This document shows, piece by piece, positions 36,891 to 47,700 of a stretch of DNA of 64,000 nt. The position numbers were made by a program, and so were the translations under genes. Within the stretch, counting starts at the first letter, position 1. Each line of letters begins with the position of its first letter. Location: positions 3,904,337-3,968,336 of the forward strand of contig SMSO01000037.1 of NCBI GenBank assembly GCA_004764695.1. The letters are read 5' to 3'. The notes under the pieces were generated by a model that was not told the origin of the DNA, ran no database searches, and saw nothing but the letters and a program-made list of their open reading frames with translations. This stretch comes from Schizochytrium sp. TIO01. Taxonomy: Eukaryota; Sar; Bigyra; Thraustochytrida; Thraustochytriidae.

Positions 36891-38370
36891 ATATGTATGA
36901 TTCATTCTTCTATTTTTCTATTTTTTTATTTTTAAATTCAAATTTAAGTAACAAACGAAATACACATAATAGAAATTTCAATTAAATCAAGGAACCATGA
37001 ATCAAACTGTTCCCCGGTTTGTCCTCGACTCCGATTTTCGGGGACCAAAGCAAAGCATGGGCGCCTCAGATCGCCGCTATCCGTGCAGAGATTCTCGCGA
37101 CAGCACGGAGGTTCACGCGGATTGTGCTACTCTACAGAATTGGAAATAGGTGATTTGATTGCGACTGGTATATAGCGAAAAGCAGTATACGAAAGGTTTC
37201 GGGAGGAAGAGTTTAATAATAAAAAATAACAGGACTGATAACTTTTCGACAATCGTGAGGGCAACAGCGGAAGTCAAATGAGCTCAGTTGAGGACAAATA
37301 AAGACGAGGCTCGAAAATACGAAATACGATAATCGGAGTCTGTCGCAGCAACAAACGCCGAAAGGACGAACGAAAAAGCGAACATCCTCGCCACCGAGTC
37401 GATTACGAGTTCTCCTCCGAGGCTTATCATTCATTCGAGTCCGTCCGCACAGATATCAGGAGCTGCCGGGGCGCGACTCAAAACCTGTTGATTTGTTTTT
37501 ATAAAACTTTTTCTTTTTCTTCAAATAAAAAACGTATTCTATTGTATCTCCTAATTGAGAAATGTTTTTCAAATCTAACGTTTCTGAAAGAACTTTTCTA
37601 AACGCCGGCGCGTACAGGCAAAGCATATACGAAGAGAGTGGAGTATACTGGTACCTATGTGTTGGCGCGTTGATAAGAGTGCATTGGGCATCTGCAACAT
37701 GGATACCCGAAGCCAAAGCCATGGTTTGAAAGAAGAGAGAAACTGAATGAGTGCCGAAACGACATAGAAAGCCTGATCATTATCTACTACTTGGAAAGAA
37801 GTGACTACAAGAATGGGCCTTTTCTAGTTTTAGTTTTTTGTTTAGTTTTAAATTATAAATAGACGAAAACATGAATTAGTATAAACGATTCAAAGCAACC
37901 TCTTTCTTCTCCGGAGCAGGCGGGCCAAGGGCCAGCTAGGTAGTGCTAAAGAACTTTGTTTCGCTTCTGTCGCAACAGAGCTACGGGAGAATTCATTTTT
38001 TAGGTGATTGCAAGTGCCATGCTCCGGTTCATCAACTCAAATCTTCCTCTTCTTTCATAAGTATTAGCCTGGCCTGAAAATAAACATATTATTGACAATG
38101 ACATACATGGTTACATGGTTGTAGTAAAAACAGTGCTAAAAACAAAAAAAATATTTTTAAAAAAAATCAAGAGTATACATATATGAATATACGATTTATA
38201 ATTACGTGACTCGAATAGCAATGCCTAGGCCGAGAGAATAATTAATCCATCAACTCGCACGAAAGCACCAGCGAAATAAAAGAGACTAAAAGCAACTAGA
38301 AAACAAAGAAACATAAAAGCACAGCAAAGGTAGCAAAGCAGACGGACGGGCTGCTTACTAAGAGCAAGAA

Positions 38371-38390
38371 GAAGGAGGAGGAGGAGGAGG
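38371..38390. repeat. Microsatellite (AGG)n
   Basis: About six copies within a purine stretch. Confidence 0.85.
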
Positions 38391-38592
38391 TTAGGCAAGC
38401 TAGTCAGACATTAGCTCGTTTTGCCATTTTGGCTAGTGAGTCCTTCGAGCCAGGGACTAGGGCAGACGCCACGAATATAGAAGGCCTGCCTGTTGAAAAG
38501 CTTTACGATCTGTTCTGAAAGGTCGAATATCAATCAATTTGAGGTTTATCTTGAGCAAGAGCGAGGAAGGAAGCAAGGAAGGAAGGGATATT

Positions 38593-38641
38593 TGGTTGAT
38601 TGATTGGTTGGTTGGTTGGTTGATTGATTGATTGATTGATT
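38593..38641. repeat. GGTT/GATT tetranucleotide repeat
   Basis: GATT and GGTT units intermixed over ~49 bp; a GGAA-rich purine stretch lies just upstream (38560-38587). Confidence 0.9.
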
Positions 38642-39694
38642 TAAAGTAGCAGAGTGGGAGATTAATTAATCCACAATGGAGGTCAATGACCGTTCACTGA
38701 AGAAGGGCCTGTGTTCTATTGGGAGAAGACGGAGAAGAAGACGCGAGCACCACAAGGCGAAAAGAGCGCCTTTAGAGTATCAGAAATATGAGAAGACTAT
38801 AGCGAGAAGAGAGTAATTCCAAGGACGTTAGGATGAATGATGAAGTTGATCGGCGAGATCCATTATGAATTACCTGAAACTCCGACTGCAAGAATACACG
38901 GAGAGATCTTCTACAGTTCTTGCAATCTCTCTACAAATTACAAGAATTCTATGAGGAAAGTTAGAGAAATAATCAGTTGGTATGTAATTGAGAAATGCGG
39001 GGTGAGAGCAATTTAGAATGTTGTATCTTCGCAGTCAGAAGGGGCTGATGAGCACAGCGTCGGTGGAGGAGTGTCGAGTTTCTATAAGCGAAACCTTCAA
39101 AGCTACTGCCACCGCAACTTTGGTGGTTTTTCGTAGTAGGTAGGTAGCTGACTACTAATTAGGTATCTACCTAGCTAGTGACTCCAACATGGGCGAAATG
39201 AATCAACTCCAAACGCAGGCAATACTGAAATGGGGCCAATATATCGAGTAGAAAAGAAATCACTTCTCGTTAAAAGTAAACAGAAATTACTGTAGTTAGT
39301 AGGTCCCTAGCGATGAGTACTGCTGATTTACTTTGGTTTGAGAATCCTATTTACCAAACTGTTTAGGTATTTTTGCTTCTTCTTCTTCACTTTAGTGCGA
39401 GGAAATTGTTCAAAGACCTCTTCTGCTCACTATAGAGGATTGATTGATTCCTCGCTCCACCCGTCTCGGACTAAATAACTAGGTATAGAAGACTTTGTTG
39501 GGTTCAAGCGGAGCCAGCATCTGCATCAGTAGCTTCACAGTTGGATCACGTGGGTGCTTCAGCCGCCATGAAATTGGCAGAGGAGACCGTCTGGTCTGGT
39601 TTCTCTGCCTTCCCATCTGCTCGATGGGTTGGTAAAGACGTAGATATGCAGGAGGTACCGAGGGTAGCTAGAAACTTAAGCTCTATCTCACAGT

Positions 39695-39707
39695 AGAAGA
39701 AGAAGAG

Positions 39708-39737
<30 letters not shown>
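39695..39737. repeat. Microsatellite (AAG)n
   Basis: About 14 copies with one GAGAAG interruption at the left. Confidence 0.92.
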
Positions 39738-39738
<1 letters not shown>

Positions 39739-40960
39739 GAGATACAGGCGCACGCCCTCTAAACACACTACGGGTAGCCGGTAGCGCTGACAGAGAGTAT
39801 TGCTAGTGTTACGTAAATTGAGGGATGGGTACAACATTACGAATATCCCTTTTTTCTTTTTTTCTTTTTCTTTTTTTTAAATGATGCCTTTTCGTTCGTA
39901 TTGGAAAGAGGAATGTTTTTTTTTACTAAATGTTACTTTGTTTTGTTCTGTTTCAAGTTTGTCACTGTTACTACCATACTATCTTTATCATTAGTATCAA
40001 TATGTTTGAAAATAATAATAAAATATTTTTAGAAAGAAGAGTAGATAAAAAGAAAAAAGAAGAAGAACTCGGAGAAAGCCGTCCCACGCGAAAGGGAGTA
40101 TTAGAAGAGAGATAGATAAGGCTAGGGGTTAATGGGCGTAAGAGTAAAGAAACGATTGTCGTAGCACTAGCTAGAGAAATTTTGGTACCTGTAGTAGTAG
40201 TTCCCATGGTGTGCTTAGGTGTCTTAGTCAGGGATCAAGCGAGTCAGGAGTAATCAAAGGAATGAAGAGAGCAGATGAAAGGAGCAGCATAGTTAAGAGT
40301 CCACTGGTAGTAGTAGAACAAGGAGAAGAAGTTTAAACCCTAGCTTTGCATAATGACGGCACTAAGCTACTCTCTGCCTCCTATTGTCTTTATAATACAT
40401 TATAGTCTTTTATAAATATTTCTTTTAAATCACTCTTGTCCTATATATTAACCATATATAACATTGCTATAATTCGTGCGTGTTTGTCTGCTTTAACCTT
40501 TCGCACTCCTTCCTTCTTGCCAATTCTCCTCTGAAAACTCTCTCGCTGTGTCAGTCCTTGTGTATGCTCTTTGCCTGTATTATGTGTATTTAAGTGCTAT
40601 CTGTCGGCGGTCTGTTTGCCTGTCCTTTGTCTGTCTATCTGTATCGACCAATTGTCGTCGTCGCTCTCTCCTCTCTCTCTTCTCTCTCTCCCTTTCTCTT
40701 CTTCTGATGATTGCTTCCTTCTCTCACAATCAGGCAGTCAGTCGCACACTCTTTTTGAGTTGTCTCGGTCACTCACTCTTTCACTCTTTCGCTCAGTCAC
40801 TACCATTGGTATTTATTTATTCATTCTTCCACCATTTCAAACCATTCTTCTTTCCCCACTTCGTCGTCCCTTACCAGTTCATTGTACGAGTATGGAAAGG
40901 GGAGAAACATTACCATCGGTGTTTCATCATCGTTTGTTGCTTCCACCTTGCTTTAATTAA

Positions 40961-40983
40961 AATTAATCAATAATTGATTAATT
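40961..40983. repeat. Palindrome AATTAATCAAT-A-ATTGATTAATT
   Basis: Two exact 11-bp arms around one base, inside an AT-rich stretch. Confidence 0.9.
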
Positions 40984-42190
40984 ATTAATGAATATTAATA
41001 ATCGAATTCAGAAAACCAAGTTTTAAAAATAAATAATAATAATAATTACAGAGGATTTCTTTTCTGAAACCATGAAAGAGAAAAACAATTTGTTTCATTT
41101 TTGTGAGTAGCGCCCTCTCCTCGAACAGGTTAGTGAGAGCGAGAGATAGAAAATGGAAAGAGCTCTGAAGATGGAAACCAAGCAGCATCATATAAAGCGT
41201 TAGTGGAAGGGGGCGAGAGGAGAAAAGATGCCTTGGGTGGTGGCCGTCGTGCTTTCAGTTTCCTTTAGGCTCAACTACGAGTGAACTTACGCTTCGATGT
41301 TCGAAAATAACTATTTTCAAAGTGTTGTTAAGTTTTAAAATCATGCTTCAGGCGAATATATGTTGGGAATAAAATAAATAATATTTAGCTATGAGATAGA
41401 AGAAAGAGAGAAGGAAGCCGAGTATGGAAGTTTAAAATCAAAAACAAAAAAACTCGAGCTAATAAAGTTTTCCAGGAAGCAAAATAACTTTAAATGGAAA
41501 CAGGGTCACTCAGTAGGCAGAGCGTGGCGTAACACCCTTTTTTGGGAGCATTGGCTAAGGACGAAGAAAGAAGGAGCTCACGTGTATCACTGTTATTCGA
41601 AAACTCTTTTTTTCTTTTTGAAAGGAAAAAATAAAAAGAAAGTTTTGACCAGAAAGAGTAAATATTCGTACGAATCAGTTAGTGAGCCGATTGATCTTTT
41701 TTAAAATGTTCACAAAAAAAATTGGCTGATCGATCAAACAATCGTCACCAAACACCCATCGATTCATCGCATCCCGAGCGAGCAAGCCTCTCTCCGCCTG
41801 CCACGGCTGAGCAGCAAGCAGCGAGCCCTAGCTAGCTACCTAGCCGACAGCTGAAGCTTGCGGCCGGAGACAGGAGGCCTGGCAGACCCGCAACATCAGT
41901 CGAACAGGGCAAGCCTGTTTGCTAGAATACCTGCTGCTAGTTCTTTCAAACCGAGTTATCCTAGATAAAAAGAAAGAGAAGAGAGCATCCTTAAACACTG
42001 TAGAAAAGCAACACAAGGGAGACGAAAGACGGAGGCGACTAAAAAATAAGAAGAGCAAACTTGAAATACCAAGCGGAGGCAAACAAAAGCAAAGGCTGCC
42101 GGCACACGAAGCTCGCAACCTTACCTACAACCACCCTTGGCGTGAAACCACTAGCGAGCTGGAGATAAGCTCTAGCGTGGGACGATTTAT

Positions 42191-42213
42191 AGCAGCAGCA
42201 GCAGCAGCAGCAG
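42191..42213. repeat. Microsatellite (AGC)7.7
   Basis: 23 bp perfect CAG-class repeat ~350 bp upstream of the ATG of the next gene, possibly in its leader or promoter. Confidence 0.93.
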
Positions 42214-42565
42214 ACGTGCACGAGATCTGGTTTGGGCTGATCGTCACCCGTTCCTTCATTGATCGGGGCAGCCCCAGGAGAAAGAAGAGGACCGTGTACA
42301 GAAAAAATAGAGTGCACTACCCTTACCCACAAGCTACTTACTTAGGAAGAACAACGAAGAAGAAGGGATCAAGGAGTGATCGAAGCCGCAGCAACCTTGC
42401 ATCTCTGATCTTGTTCGCATAGGCAGAGCCTTGCGGCGTAGCCCTGGTCATACAAATCATTGATCGTTTAGAAGCGTGATTTCATCTCTCCGGAAGTTAT
42501 TCTTAGTTTTCAACGACAGACGATTAATTACTCCAGATTCAATTTCAAATAAAACCTGCGTCACA

Positions 42566-44779
42566 ATGCCAATGAAGGGTGAACAAGATTTGACCTTAGA
42601 GCTTCTGCTCGGCGAAGATGACCTCGGAGCAGACTGGGTGGTCCCTGCTGATGTAGACTTGGCGTCATTTGAGTCCTCTCTTGATGTTGATGCCATCTGG
42701 AGTGCGGGACCGAAAGATCCCAACCTTGTTGCAGTTCCTGCAGCCAACAATTTCACAAATCATAATTCTAATCAAGCGGAGTTCACGAGAAATAGAACGA
42801 CCCAAGTTCAGAAAAGGCCTTTGCCATCTCTCTCACTAAGCATTGTCCCCGAGACTGGACTAGGAGCACTTGAGGAGGACGAAGAGGAGGAGGCCGGCCT
42901 TTTCGAAACGCAGCAGCGCCTTCACGTGCCTCAACAGCATCAACACGCATCTGCTCCCTTCATTTTCCCTGAATCACAGTTTACACCTCTGCACGGAAAG
43001 AACAACCAAGGCGTTAATGATATGGTAATTGAAACCAAAGCTAGCGAAGAATTTATCAAACCTGTACATCATTTGCAAGAGGAGCCTGCCTCATTCCTCG
43101 CATCCACCAAAGCTCCACACGAAACTTTGGCTAACCCTTCTAGCCCTCCGCGTGCGTATTTTCACTCTACAAATAACGCAGCTTTGTACCACACTCAAGC
43201 GTATTCTCAGCATCAGCTCTCTAAGGAATCTACCTTTTCACAACATCCTGCACCAATTGCTGCTCATGAAAACCAGCCAAAGTTCGCTAACGGAGAATCC
43301 ACTGCCGAATTCCAACAACTGAACGCGAACCGAAGCTTTGCACCGCATAATGGTACCATGTGCCCGCCTATGTCACCAATCAATTCGCAGCTGATAGGCC
43401 CGCCGGTTCAACAACAACATAATGCAAACTTTTCCCCAGGTATTGTTTGTCCTCCTCGGCCGATGTCGCCTCATGGGACCCCCCCGGGAACTGTTTATCC
43501 TAGGGGAAGTCGTCGCACCTCTGGGCATGGCTATTCACCCTATGGACTCACCAGCCCATTGCATGTTCGCACAGGTCCAACTGGAGATGACGTTGCAAGT
43601 GTGACAACCGAATGCCAATCCCCATCTTCGGTGATGTCGTTGGCAACTAATGGTGTTGCACCTGGTGGTCTTAGATGTGCACCATCCCCCGGCTTTCATG
43701 AGCAATCTGCCACTTTTCATAGTGGCATTCACATGTGGTCTCATGGAGCCAATAATGCAACAGCACAGCAATGGAATAGACATCCTCAGACTCTTAGCCG
43801 CTCTACTTCGTGGGGGTCGCTGTCAACAGTCCTACCTGTACGCCGATACAGACAGCAGGCAAATGGTTCATCCGGTGCCACACGTCGTGGTTCTCTAGGT
43901 ATGCGCCACCAAGTAAGCGGAAATGTTACTTCTGTGCCGCGCCTTATCTCATACCCACGTGGTTGTGAAATTGACTTGAACCCTCGAGATTTTCGCGCAC
44001 TCATGCGTGCTATGGGTGCCGAACTTCAAAGCGACGCAAGTGGCTCTCATCATCAAGTTAAGATGCTGCCCCGAGCTGGTCTTCCACCAAAGCTCATTGA
44101 ATCAAGCATCTCCGTTATTCGGGACAAGCGCACTTATATGATGGCTATTGATGTAGCGTCTAAGCACCGTCGCGGTTTTGACATCTTTAATGAGATGGAT
44201 ATTCCTCAACATGGACCTGCCATGTGGTGTGATCAGGGCAACGCGCACTGTGTTTTAGACGCAGCAAAACCTCTTCGCGCAGCATCTGCTAGTGGCAAGC
44301 AAGTTAATCCCCGCACAATTCAAGTCGCACACGCTCTGGCAAACCGTGTCTCGAAGCTGCAGGATTCGGAAATTCCAGTAATCAAGGCCTTTTACTACTC
44401 TCTTTGTGCACGTGTTGAGCCTAGACGCCCTCGATCGGAGTCTGACTCCGGAGCCCTTTCTTCATCAGCTGTAAAACTTGAACCTTCAGTGAACGATTCG
44501 GCCACGAGTAAGAAGAAGCGCCGTCGTTCTTCTGCTTGCGACTTCATCTCCTTGGGACTTCACAAGCATATATATGTATTATGCGATCAATCAGTGGAAA
44601 ATCGGCACAAAGTGCTTGACGGATGCCATGTTTGGCTTGTGCGCTACTTTGTCAAAGGCGAACTCCATAGCTCTCTTCGACCGTACGTGCACATGGACCC
44701 ATCGGAGACCACACAACTCACATGGGCGCAACAACAAGGTAGCAATTTCCGCCTGCATCGAAGGCCGTACTCATCTTAA
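42566..44779 (+). CDS. Unrecognised 737-aa protein, probable nuclear/regulatory factor
   Basis: Function unknown. The frame is open from 42476, but the upstream codon there is GTG and the first ATG is 42566 (context tcacaATGCC), giving 737 residues ending at TAA. No intron is visible. Residues 1-45 are strongly acidic and hydrophobic (repeated Leu with Glu/Asp), like a transcription activation domain; an EEDEEEE run follows near 105. About 50-450 is Gln/Asn/Pro/Ser/His-rich and probably disordered, with repeated CPP-PMSP-like motifs near 285-330. Basophilic kinase motifs are visible: RRTS (316-319) and RRGS (440-443). About 459-617 looks globular. A Ser-rich linker with KKKRRR (649-654), a likely nuclear localisation signal, precedes a second ordered-looking segment (about 657-725) containing KHIYVLCDQSVENRHKVL. 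I recognise no named DNA-binding fold. No co-oriented neighbour is present. Confidence 0.9.
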   Translation: MPMKGEQDLTLELLLGEDDLGADWVVPADVDLASFESSLDVDAIWSAGPKDPNLVAVPAANNFTNHNSNQAEFTRNRTTQVQKRPLPSLSLSIVPETGLGALEEDEEEEAGLFETQQRLHVPQQHQHASAPFIFPESQFTPLHGKNNQGVNDMVIETKASEEFIKPVHHLQEEPASFLASTKAPHETLANPSSPPRAYFHSTNNAALYHTQAYSQHQLSKESTFSQHPAPIAAHENQPKFANGESTAEFQQLNANRSFAPHNGTMCPPMSPINSQLIGPPVQQQHNANFSPGIVCPPRPMSPHGTPPGTVYPRGSRRTSGHGYSPYGLTSPLHVRTGPTGDDVASVTTECQSPSSVMSLATNGVAPGGLRCAPSPGFHEQSATFHSGIHMWSHGANNATAQQWNRHPQTLSRSTSWGSLSTVLPVRRYRQQANGSSGATRRGSLGMRHQVSGNVTSVPRLISYPRGCEIDLNPRDFRALMRAMGAELQSDASGSHHQVKMLPRAGLPPKLIESSISVIRDKRTYMMAIDVASKHRRGFDIFNEMDIPQHGPAMWCDQGNAHCVLDAAKPLRAASASGKQVNPRTIQVAHALANRVSKLQDSEIPVIKAFYYSLCARVEPRRPRSESDSGALSSSAVKLEPSVNDSATSKKKRRRSSACDFISLGLHKHIYVLCDQSVENRHKVLDGCHVWLVRYFVKGELHSSLRPYVHMDPSETTQLTWAQQQGSNFRLHRRPYSS

Positions 44780-47700
44780 GCAGACCCCATTTCTGCGGAC
44801 GGTATACATATGCTTTCCCTCCCTACCTTATAAAATAGTAGGCAAATGACACATACTCCATACCTGTGTAAATCAAGAAGACGGAACCTTCTCATATCTA
44901 CTTGATCGTGCTTTTATCCCCTCTGTTATCTTCTGTATGTTTCGCTCTAGTGTATCTTAGATTGTAGATTGTCGTAATCTTTTAAGTACTCCATTATCTC
45001 ATTTTACAAGATTTGATGAATCAATCGGCGCGTTTCCTCTTTATCAACGGTCACATATTTCATTTCTTCCCTATAGTTTACAGTCCTTGGCAAATACCTT
45101 ACTCCTTCAAGTTTAGTTGATCTTGTTGAGAAGTATTATTCACTTTACAAAGAATTGTGGTTTCTGCAATTTGTGCGAATTGAGTAACATGAACATTTAC
45201 CTTTGGAAGACCTTCTTTCATGATGGCACCTTGAGAAGTAAAATGAGAGAGTTGCAAAACATTGTGCAGACATATCATCGGTAAAATAAATCTTGTTTTC
45301 ACTCGATGAAGAAAATGCGAAAAAGAAGAAGAAAATCACAATGAAGCACAGCCAGAATTTGTTGGCTACGAAGTCGAGACTCTGTACAACTCAACTGTAT
45401 TTCTACCATGACACCTGCCGTCTATTTCTTGATTCTGTTCAAAAATACTTTCCTTCGTGGCTCTGGTATCGTGAATAAACAAGTTGTACTATCCTTATGA
45501 ATAAATTAAGTTTCGCAGATCCGTGTATAAAATGAATTATAATATACCGTCATCCAAATGCAGGTATGATTTGAATTGATTGATCGCGAAGACTGTCTTA
45601 TGATTTTGGATCATGGTCTCTCTGCCTGGACGTCTCAACAAGCCTGGGTTGTATTTTGACATGGTGTACAATTCTCATACTGCGGAAAGAACTTTAGCAA
45701 TACGTTGCCTACATCATCCCACAATTTATGAACACATATAGCCTTGCTGACGTGGTATAGATTGAATAATTGGAGTACCATTCATTCGGCCGAAGGAAGC
45801 TAACATAAAGAAATGTCAATGCGATTTATTTTTTATGACTAAAGACATGATGAAGAAAATGAGAAATTAGTGAACAACATGGAATGAATAGTCTATGGCC
45901 CTGGCGATGCAATTATGATTTTCAATATAACCCAACTCCATCATAATTTTCACAACGTTGTTGAAGCTCTCCATCTCAGATTCATTTCATATGCAAATTT
46001 GAAATAACAAATTCATTAGATCATACATCGGTAGTTAGCTTCCCCGGAGCTCCACCTCTCGTTCATAATCCTATCTCATCAGGAAATATCTTACGTTATT
46101 TGGCATGAAGACTGCACCTAATATACACATGAAAGGAACATGTGCACAACAGGATTGCAGGATGATTGACTGTAAATCCTCCAAATATTTAAGTTTTAGA
46201 TAGGGTCATAGCAAGACGACAAGACGCATCTTAATGAAGCCAACTGACATAACAATTGGAGGAGCGTATTTCGAATACAATGTATGTCTATTTCAAAGCA
46301 TCTTCATTCTATTATAAGATAACTCACCTTAAAATTCATATTATTAATAAAATGATCGCTCATTTTAAAAGTCCACAATTCACAAAACCTTACTGAGTCT
46401 ATATCAAGACTTTAAGCATCTTGCTTGTATCTTACAGTCTAGCTTCTACCAGACTAAACGCAGCTTCTGGTAATATTTAGTTTGCAATACCTGTTTTGTT
46501 GGCCGCTATGTTTGGCATAGTTTCTTGTTTAATGCTAAGAAACAATCAGACTAATCAGACTACCATTTGTTGCACAAAATGTTGGCAAAAGGAGATGTAA
46601 GCATGAGTCAACCAGATAGAAGGCTGGTGGGTCGTTAATTTGATCGGCCTAGTAACGGAAGATTATGTTTTTGTTAGTACAGATAGAGTGAGCTGAGTTG
46701 CGTATATGATTAAAATTCCTCCTGGAATGCTGACAGCCAGAACTGATAAAACAATTAGAAAAAGAAGTAATCTAGCTTCTTCACATCCATCGTTAGAGAC
46801 AGAGTGCGTATGATCAAACTTGTGATCTATTCAGTTTTGAACTTAACAACGAGGTGAAGACACAATGTTTTTAGGCTCCAGGGGAACGATATGAAGTCTT
46901 AGGAAGGGTTTGCAGACTTTGGACTTTTAAGAGCAATATTTTCCAAACTTGGTCAATTATGTTATACTTAGGAGACCAAGGCATACTTGATCTGAACCAC
47001 ACACCTAAACAAGTTGAGCAATTTTCTCCCTGGAGCATTGATTCAGATTTCAACTTAGCCTATTGAAACATTCATTCTTCTTTCCATTCTCATGCATAAC
47101 GTTTCACCTTATGCGAACTGGAGCTCTTAAGGATATGCAATGGCAAGATAATCACGCATTTGCATTAGTGCACTAAGGATTCTGCAATATCGTGGTGGCC
47201 AAGTCCTTCAAATAGAATCTGAATCGACCTTTGTTGACAGATAATATACTTGATTAAGTCAGAAGAGAAAAACGCTCATCAAGCCTGTCAAGTTGCCTCT
47301 GTTGCTCCCTAGGTTTCTCGCTATTGTCGGCCAATCTGTAGTTCACCATGTTCGACTTTTCCTACTTTGCATGGCCTTTCAAACTTATTCAAACAAGAAA
47401 ATGAAGATGCGACCATGAACAACTGAATGTAGATATGTTTACTTTGATTGTTCAGATTATTCAAGATTGGATACTCTGTATGAGCCCATGGCATCAGATG
47501 AATTTCAATTCTGCAAGATTTGAGTACTCCGTACGTGGACATAGTTAGCTCTATAGAAGCTCTAATTTTTATGCGGGGGGGAGGATGCAACTGTGATTAA
47601 ACGAAACTATACCCCCATTAGATCACGAGAATTTTGAAGTTGAATTCTTTGCGGATCTGGCATAAAGAATAGACTCGTTCATATATCTGAGAATTAAAAG

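Larger units (their letters stand above)
36891..42565. other. Gene-free region upstream of the plus-strand gene
   Basis: Contains AT islands at about 36895-36975, 37495-37535, 37830-37870, 38135-38185, 39840-39900, 40000-40060, 40940-41050, 41325-41390 and 41600-41650, and GGTT/GATT, GGA, AAG and AGC repeats. From about 41844 to 42422 a plus-strand frame stays open without any ATG; it is probably leader or promoter sequence of the following gene. Confidence 0.55.

Noticed and set aside
42476-42565. 30-codon upstream extension of the 737-aa protein
   Set aside because: The extension begins with GTG; the first ATG is at 42566, and the acidic N-terminus begins right after it.
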